From contig CANHRS010000019.1 of NCBI GenBank assembly GCA_947463445.1, positions 1-36,910 of the forward strand: a stretch of 36,910 nucleotides of DNA. Direction: 5' to 3'. The DNA is from Flavobacteriia bacterium (GTDB lineage Bacteria; Bacteroidota; Bacteroidia; Flavobacteriales_D; Crocinitomicaceae). This document shows positions 31,248 through 36,910 of this stretch, one piece after another; position 1 is the stretch's first letter, and each line of letters starts with the position of its first letter. The notes beneath the pieces are model-generated. The model had not been told where the DNA came from. It did not search any database and saw only the letters and a program-made list of their open reading frames with translations. A program made the translations under genes and the position numbers.

Positions 31248-34205
31248 TTATTTTTCTACTGCTAAACGGATTGTTTCCGTAGAAACACCATTAGAAATTG
31301 CAATTAAATAAATTCCAGTCTCAATAGAAGAAGTATTTATCGTTAATTTATTTTCACCTGCTTCTAATGTACCATCAAAGATGTTAGCAACTACTTTTCC
31401 TGTAATGTCATACATAAAAACATTTAAAGTTGTTGTAACTGGTAAGTTGAATGATAAAACACCGGATTGATTCATCGGATTAGGATAAATAATTGCATCA
31501 GAACCTATCGTAGTTAAATCAGAAATACTTGCGTTACCTTCTATTTCTTTTTGCATTCCACCAACGAATTTTTTACTAGTGAAATCTGCTTTTGTAGCCA
31601 TAGCTGAACCATTTGATAATCGTGCATCCATCTTGTTTCCTAAATTAGAGAACATGTTTTCCCATTTAATGTCAGCGATTACCATTGTTGTGTCATTCTT
31701 TTTTGGACCAAACCAAGGTTGATAGAAACTTTGTGAAGCAGTTACAACATTCGTGTTTTTAGCTAAGTTAACAAATGTATTATTCTCAAAAGACATTGTA
31801 TCACCCGTAATGTTATCTTCCGTTGAAGAACCTTCTATAGAAAGTCCTTTTTCCCAACCAGTAACTATAGTGTTAAAAACAGAAATACTAGAGTTTCTTC
31901 TAATACGGAATGCTTTTTCAAATTTCTCTCCTTGAGGTAATGTGATTGTTCCGTCTCCTTTTGGACCTACCATCGTGATGTTAGAGAAAACAGCAGCAGT
32001 TAATGGTTTTGCGTTTGAACCAGTTGCATCGTTATCAGACTCAAATCCATTTGAATCTCCAGCAGCATCTGACATGTCAGCATCTCTTACGATTAAACCA
32101 AATTGAACGCGACCTCTATAACCGAAATCTGTATCAAAATCGTCATCTAAACCTCTGTAAGCGATTAGGTGTTTACAATCTACAGTTCCACCAAACCATT
32201 CAAAAGAGTCATCTCCAGAAAAAGAAACTTGTACATAATCTACTGCAGTTTTAGAACCAACAGAACCAAACGTTAAACCATTCACTTCTTTGTTTGGTTG
32301 TAATGCAATACCAGCGAATTCAATACGAACGAATTTCAAAATACCGGAACTATCTGTATCATCTGTACCACCAAATTCAGTATCTACAGAAGGGTTAATT
32401 CCTTCAATGTTTGCTTTAGAACCAGGTTGGTTATTAATTGCTTTACCTAATAAAATAACACCGCCCCAATCACCTTCAGCTCTTGAACCAACAGCTTGGT
32501 TAGAAGTAAATACAATTGGATTCTCTTTTGTACCAGAAGCATTAATTTTTGCTCCTTTAGTGATAATTAATGTACCTTGTGTTGTTTTATCTCCTCTAAT
32601 TATAGTTCCTGGAGCTATTGTTAATGTAGCACCATTTTTAACATAGACTTTATTCTCTAACTTAACGATTCCACTCCAAGTTGTGTTTGAGGTAATGTCA
32701 GAAGAAACTGTAGTAGTTGTTGCTCCATAAACTGTGTTTTCTGGGTCAAAATTTGCCCAACCACTTGTCCAGTCTGTTTTTGCAGTATTGTCAGTTACAT
32801 TAAATGCTCCTTGGTATTTTGTTTCTGTCCAAAAAGTGTTTGCTCCTACAGGCTCAGTAACGAAACCACCAATGAATTTTTTGTTTTTGAAGTCTGCTCC
32901 AGTAGCTGCAACTGAACCAACTGTTAAACGTGCATCAATTGTTCCGTCAAATTTAAAAGCGTTAATTAATTTTACATCTGCAAGTAATGAAGTTGTATCA
33001 TTCGATTTTGCTCCAAACCATGTAGCGTAAAATGCTGGAGCAGCTGTTACTACTTTTGTGGATGTACTAAAATTTGTAAGGATATTGTTTGCAAATACTA
33101 AACTGTCTCCAGTTACGTTATCTTCCGTAGAAGTTCCCTCGATTGATAAGCCTTTTTCCCAACCTGTAATGATAGAGTTGAAAACAGAAGTTGCTGTATT
33201 TCTTCTTAGACGAAATGCTTTTTCAAATTTTTCACCTTGTGGTAAAACAGTTGTTCCGTCACCTTTAGCTCCGATTAATGTAATGTTTGAAAATACAGGA
33301 GCAGTTAATGGTTTTGCACTAGAGCCAGCAGCATCATTGTCTGATTCAAAGCCATTTGAATCACCTGCAACATCCGACATACTTGCATCTCTAATGATTA
33401 AACCAAATTGAACACGTCCTCTATATCCGAAATCTGTATCAAAATCGTCATCCAATCCACGGTATGCAATTAAGTGCTTACAATCTACAGTACCACCAAA
33501 CCATTCGAAAGAATCATCCCCTGAAAAAGAAACTTGTACATTGTCTACTAGTGTTTTGTTTCCTACAGAACCAAAAGTAATACCATTCACTTCTTTGTTC
33601 GGTTGTAATGCAATACCTGCGAATTCAATTCTAACATAACGAATAACACCTGAATTATCTGCATCATCTGTACCACCAAATTCTGTATCAGTACTTGGTA
33701 TAATACCTTCAATGTTCGCTTTTCCTCCAGGTTGGTTATTTACAGCGTTTCCTAAAATGACAAGTCCACCCCAATCGCCTTCTGAACGAGCTCCAGCAGC
33801 TTCATTGGAAGTAAAAATAATAGGATTGTTAACGGTACCATCCGCGATGATTTTCGAACCTTTAGTAATAATAAGTGTACCTTGAGTTGTTTTATCCCCG
33901 CGAATAATTGTTCCTGGAGCTATTGTTAATGTAACACCTCCTTTAACGTAAATTTTGTTTTCTAGTTTGATAATACCACTCCACGTTGTGTTAGTTGTAA
34001 TGTCTTTAGATACTGTAGTTGTTGCAGTTCCATACACTGCATTCTCTGGATCAAAGTTTGACCAACCATTTGTCCAGTTTGTTTTAGCTGTGTTGTCAGT
34101 AACAGGAAACGCACCTTTGTATTCTGTAGGTGTCCAGAATGCTTGTTGAGCATTCAATGCCGATCCTAATAAAATTGCTGAAACGCTTAAGTAAATTTTT
34201 TTCAT
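31248..34205 (-). CDS. Surface protein of two tandem beta-helix-like modules with type A sorting domain
   Basis: A 985-residue exported protein; signal peptide MKKIYLSVSAILLGSALNAQ. Two modules of 435 residues (23-457 and 458-892) follow one another. Each opens with FWTxTxYxGAF, then DNTAKTxWTxGWxNFDPEN, a beta-helix-like core (LTIAPGTIIRGDKTTQGTLI, EGDWGG, IEFAGIALQPNKEVNG, SFSGDDSFEWFGGTVDCKHL, RGLDDDFDTDFGYRGRVQF) and KKFxGG at the end. The C-terminus (about 904-985; IIYPNPMNQSGVLSFNL, ETGIYLIAISNG) is a type A T9SS domain. The module is related to the 15332-17041 protein. It lies between two TonB-receptor loci, with its own terminator. Homologues are widespread in Bacteroidota as uncharacterised surface proteins; legacy names such as transporter have no support here. 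Confidence 0.9.
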   Translation of the reverse strand: MKKIYLSVSAILLGSALNAQQAFWTPTEYKGAFPVTDNTAKTNWTNGWSNFDPENAVYGTATTTVSKDITTNTTWSGIIKLENKIYVKGGVTLTIAPGTIIRGDKTTQGTLIITKGSKIIADGTVNNPIIFTSNEAAGARSEGDWGGLVILGNAVNNQPGGKANIEGIIPSTDTEFGGTDDADNSGVIRYVRIEFAGIALQPNKEVNGITFGSVGNKTLVDNVQVSFSGDDSFEWFGGTVDCKHLIAYRGLDDDFDTDFGYRGRVQFGLIIRDASMSDVAGDSNGFESDNDAAGSSAKPLTAPVFSNITLIGAKGDGTTVLPQGEKFEKAFRLRRNTATSVFNSIITGWEKGLSIEGTSTEDNVTGDSLVFANNILTNFSTSTKVVTAAPAFYATWFGAKSNDTTSLLADVKLINAFKFDGTIDARLTVGSVAATGADFKNKKFIGGFVTEPVGANTFWTETKYQGAFNVTDNTAKTDWTSGWANFDPENTVYGATTTTVSSDITSNTTWSGIVKLENKVYVKNGATLTIAPGTIIRGDKTTQGTLIITKGAKINASGTKENPIVFTSNQAVGSRAEGDWGGVILLGKAINNQPGSKANIEGINPSVDTEFGGTDDTDSSGILKFVRIEFAGIALQPNKEVNGLTFGSVGSKTAVDYVQVSFSGDDSFEWFGGTVDCKHLIAYRGLDDDFDTDFGYRGRVQFGLIVRDADMSDAAGDSNGFESDNDATGSNAKPLTAAVFSNITMVGPKGDGTITLPQGEKFEKAFRIRRNSSISVFNTIVTGWEKGLSIEGSSTEDNITGDTMSFENNTFVNLAKNTNVVTASQSFYQPWFGPKKNDTTMVIADIKWENMFSNLGNKMDARLSNGSAMATKADFTSKKFVGGMQKEIEGNASISDLTTIGSDAIIYPNPMNQSGVLSFNLPVTTTLNVFMYDITGKVVANIFDGTLEAGENKLTINTSSIETGIYLIAISNGVSTETIRLAVEK
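31530..34139 (-). repeat. Intragenic tandem duplication, 2 x 1305 bp
   Basis: The coding sequence for FWT-motif to FWT-motif repeats with a unit of exactly 435 codons: copy 1 at 32835-34139 and copy 2 at 31530-32834. Many stretches are identical at protein level (for example GDDSFEWFGGTVDCKHLIAY and RGLDDDFDTDFGYRGRVQFG), while DNA third positions have diverged. The duplication is therefore not very recent. Confidence 0.9.
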
Positions 34206-34320
34206 AATTTATTTTAAATTTTATGGTGCAAAGTAACAGCGCAAAACTCGTTAGAATGTTACCCAAAGATTAATAAATGTTTAATCTTAAATAACGAAAA
34301 TCTAACAATGTTAATAATGC

Positions 34321-34348
34321 AAAAAGGGAAGGTTAATACCTTCCCTTT
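34321..34348 (-). terminator. Intrinsic terminator of the 34385 TonB receptor gene
   Basis: AAAGGGAAGGT (34323-34333) and ACCTTCCCTTT (34338-34348) are perfect 11-bp arms around a TAAT loop. In the minus direction the stem runs into five T. It lies 36 bases past the stop codon. Confidence 0.92.
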
Positions 34349-34384
34349 AAATTTTATATGTTTTGATTAACAGTATTTTGCGAC

Positions 34385-36910
34385 TTAAAACTTGTAACTC
34401 GCACTTAATGATATGGTTTGTCCATACGATATTTCTTGCCAACGGTTGTCAATTCCTTTTGTGTATCTTTTGTCATTGTTAAGGTCTTGAAAGAACAAAA
34501 GTTTCTGTGCTAATAAATCCTTAACATTGAATTTGAATTCCCATGTTTCTTTAATTCGTTTCGCAAATTGCATATCAATCACATGTCTTCCATTTTCCCA
34601 TACAGATGGTTCTTGGGTATTTCCAACAATGAAAATACGCTGACCAACAACATTATAGTTTATTGCTAAACTCCAATCCTTCGTTGGATGTTCAAATTGA
34701 TATCCAGCATTTATTATATATGGTGATTGCCCCTGCATCGGTCGATTCCCTCCAGATCCAGCTATACTGTCTAAAAATACCGTTGAATTAATAAAGGATA
34801 CATTTGAGTATAGCGTTGAATTACTTAGGAAACTATTTTTCTTCAGGGAATCCCCGAATTTTCTAGAAAATAAATCCAATTTAATTCGGTATTCTATTTC
34901 CATACCTATATTCTCCACTTTTTTGATATTAGTATAATATAGTTCAGGCGCACCAGAAGTCCCTGTACGATTAATCAGCTCTATTGGATTAGTAAATTCT
35001 TTTTTGAATCCAGAAATACTAAACATTTGGGAGGATGACGGATATACTTCATAGCGTACATCATAATTGTCAATCGTAGCTCTTTGTAAATTTGGATTTC
35101 CGGATAAAATATTATCCATTACGAAATTATAAAAAGCAAATGGAGCTAATTCTCTAAATTCAGGACGAGAAACAGTTTTGTAGTAACTAGCTCGTAAATT
35201 CATTTTTTTAGTTAAGCCATAAATCAAGTTTATCGATGGAAGCAAATCTACTACGGTTGTATCAATCGTTTTGTCTTTATTACTTCCAAATTCCGTATAG
35301 TTGAAATGTTGATTATAGGATTCTAATCTTACTCCACCTACAGCTCTAAGTTTTTTTGTAATTTTTGAATCTAACATTACATATCCTGCATTTAGTAGTG
35401 AATTAGCAGAATAACTATCACTAACCTTGGTTGCTTCGTCTAACTTAAACCCACCTTTACCGCTTTCTAGTTTACCTAAATTAGAGGATGCGAAAATTAA
35501 TTCAGGTGCAAGTAGTGTTAAACTATCATTGAATTTTTTACCTGTCGGTTTATATTGTGAGAAACCTAAGTTACGTGCGCTGAAATTACGTGTACGGTAT
35601 TGGGTGGATCCACCAATTTTTATCTCCTGTTTGTTGTTTTTTATTTCAAATGGAAAAATTAAATCAAACTTTCCAGAATAGATTGTTTCATTTGTTTTAG
35701 CCCAAAACATGTTACCTGCTGCTGTAGGAATTGTTCCATTTTTTTGAATGATTGCAGCATAATTTTGTGTGGTGTCGTCTTCTAAATAAGTAGACTTTTG
35801 ATATACTACACGACGTTGATTAGGTATATCTCTCACAATGTTACTCAATCCTGTACTCCAATTAACCTTCATAAAACGCGCTACTTTGTGCGAACCAGAT
35901 AATTGACTGGTATTCAGTAAATTTTGGGTGTACCAAAAGTTGGTTGATTTTTCCCATTGACGTGGGTCAGAATCTAATTCACGCACACCTTTACGGATAT
36001 TAATTCTGTCGTCACTTGAAATAGAATATAAGTTGTAGAAATTAATTCGACTGCTATCATTGAATTCATAGGATAAGTTCAACATGGCAGTATTAAGGAT
36101 AGACTTAACAAATACAGAATCCTTTAATTCCGATTTAGTAACTACTCCATTCGATTGTTCTTCAAATTCTCTTCGTATGGTTTCATTTGCCTGATTGATT
36201 ACATTATAATTGTATGCAAAAACAAATCCTAATTTATGGCCATTTTTTAATGAATGCGCCCTTCCAATGCTATATTGTAGGTTGAAATTTGGTAGTGCAG
36301 TCCTATTCATAGGTTTCCAAGATGGGGTCAATAACTTTGCTGCATTCGCTTTTTGTTCATTTGTATATGATTCAAAATCCTTAGTGCTTGGGATACCACT
36401 TGGTAACTTTCTAGTATCCGCTCCTAATCCTAAAAAATCTGTTGCAGTACTTTCAGATGTTTTAAAATCGTTAAAGGTTGTAATCGTGTTTATAGAACCT
36501 CCAATTTGTATCGTTTGGAAATTTTTTGGTCGCGGTGTAATCGTTTTAATGTTAATAACACCTCCAGCAAATTCGCCTGGTAGATCAGGCGTAGCTGTTT
36601 TTGTTATAACAAGGTTGTCCAACATATTAGATGGAAAAATATCAAAGGAAAATGCTTTACGGTCCGACTCAGAACTTGGAAGCGGTGCATCATTTAACAT
36701 CGCAAAATTATAGCGATCGTTTAGTCCACGAATTACAACAAATTTATTGTCTTGAATACTTGCACCACTTACACGTTTCAATACATCGCTAGTTCTTGTA
36801 TCTGGAGTTTTTTTAATTTCTTCTGCTGTGATTCCACTTGTAACAGAGGTCGCATTTTTTTGTGTCATTAACAATGCGGCAGTTGTTTCAGTTTTAGGTT
36901 TATTTCTAAC
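34385..36910 (-). CDS. TonB-dependent receptor, N-terminus cut by window edge
   Basis: The frame stays open through the right edge. The residues before the apparent start (VRNKPKTETTAAL) continue the usual spacer before the plug, so the start codon and any CarboxypepD_reg domain lie outside. Visible parts: a plug with TPDTRTSDVLKRVSGASIQD, NKFVVIRGLNDRYNFAMLND and ITKTATPDLPGEFAGGVINI; then a barrel of alternating strands ending in the typical outer-membrane terminal strand TISLSASYKF. It shares plug motifs with the receptor at 24599 but is otherwise distinct. No SusD-like gene follows; the next gene downstream is the tandem-module surface protein, after a strong terminator. The ligand is unknown. 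Confidence 0.93.
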   Translation of the reverse strand, partial: VRNKPKTETTAALLMTQKNATSVTSGITAEEIKKTPDTRTSDVLKRVSGASIQDNKFVVIRGLNDRYNFAMLNDAPLPSSESDRKAFSFDIFPSNMLDNLVITKTATPDLPGEFAGGVINIKTITPRPKNFQTIQIGGSINTITTFNDFKTSESTATDFLGLGADTRKLPSGIPSTKDFESYTNEQKANAAKLLTPSWKPMNRTALPNFNLQYSIGRAHSLKNGHKLGFVFAYNYNVINQANETIRREFEEQSNGVVTKSELKDSVFVKSILNTAMLNLSYEFNDSSRINFYNLYSISSDDRINIRKGVRELDSDPRQWEKSTNFWYTQNLLNTSQLSGSHKVARFMKVNWSTGLSNIVRDIPNQRRVVYQKSTYLEDDTTQNYAAIIQKNGTIPTAAGNMFWAKTNETIYSGKFDLIFPFEIKNNKQEIKIGGSTQYRTRNFSARNLGFSQYKPTGKKFNDSLTLLAPELIFASSNLGKLESGKGGFKLDEATKVSDSYSANSLLNAGYVMLDSKITKKLRAVGGVRLESYNQHFNYTEFGSNKDKTIDTTVVDLLPSINLIYGLTKKMNLRASYYKTVSRPEFRELAPFAFYNFVMDNILSGNPNLQRATIDNYDVRYEVYPSSSQMFSISGFKKEFTNPIELINRTGTSGAPELYYTNIKKVENIGMEIEYRIKLDLFSRKFGDSLKKNSFLSNSTLYSNVSFINSTVFLDSIAGSGGNRPMQGQSPYIINAGYQFEHPTKDWSLAINYNVVGQRIFIVGNTQEPSVWENGRHVIDMQFAKRIKETWEFKFNVKDLLAQKLLFFQDLNNDKRYTKGIDNRWQEISYGQTISLSASYKF

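Noticed and set aside
34229-34236. TTACTTTG (minus strand) before the tandem-module gene as a promoter box
   Set aside because: One mismatch to TAnnTTTG, and the nearest upstream TTTG is about 27 bases away, outside the usual range.
36872-36874. Apparent start of the right-edge TonB receptor
   Set aside because: It is a TTG inside a frame that stays open to the edge, and the upstream residues continue the receptor; the gene is partial.
24599-36910. Classic polysaccharide utilisation locus
   Set aside because: There is no SusD, glycoside hydrolase or hybrid two-component regulator in the window; TonB receptors alone do not define one.

Overview
The window is AT-rich and reads as the chromosome of a Bacteroidota member, most likely a flavobacterium-like, surface-active bacterium. 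The reasons are type IX secretion (T9SS) sorting domains of types A and B, a PorP/SprF-family protein, CarboxypepD_reg/TonB receptors, Bacteroidota-type TAnnTTTG promoter boxes and start codons without Shine-Dalgarno sequences. Genus and family cannot be resolved from the sequence alone.

Region 1 (1-2850, + strand) is housekeeping: a HigB/HigA-type toxin-antitoxin pair (toxin cut by the window edge), then clpP and clpX, separated by a strong intrinsic terminator. A 185-bp spacer packed with palindromes, including a perfect 36-bp one that can terminate both strands, lies between clpX and the convergent genes. From 2851 to the right edge every gene is on the minus strand, so transcription runs right to left.

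Region 2 (2851-11652) encodes a PKD-repeat adhesin-like protein with a type B sorting domain. It is followed in one tight operon by a PorP/SprF protein, a SPOR-like periplasmic protein and a PHP-glycosyltransferase fusion. A shorter paralogue just upstream shares its N-terminal half but carries a type A sorting domain. Both paralogues have the same promoter box and the same bipartite upstream element at identical spacing.

Region 3 (11839-19802) holds three large exported proteins: a mosaic with a novel N-terminal domain, Ig-like, cohesin-like and dockerin-like modules; a beta-helix-like protein ending in a dockerin-like motif; and a second novel-domain/Ig-repeat protein.

Region 4 (19995-30972) is a seven-gene operon. 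In transcription order it contains: stand-alone novel domain; novel domain + 5 Ig-like repeats + sorting signal; TonB receptor; divergent novel domain + Cys-rich module + sorting signal; FISUMP lipoprotein; outer-membrane barrel; TMTC-like glycosyltransferase with TPRs.

Region 5 (31248-36910) holds a surface protein made of two tandem 435-residue modules and a second TonB receptor cut by the right edge.

The most notable signal is a ~230-residue N-terminal domain of unknown function that occurs five times in 20 kb, each time behind a signal peptide. It sits in a locus dedicated to export, display and perhaps O-glycosylation of surface proteins. I infer a multi-component cell-surface system (adhesion, matrix or substrate capture); its function is not shown by the sequence.
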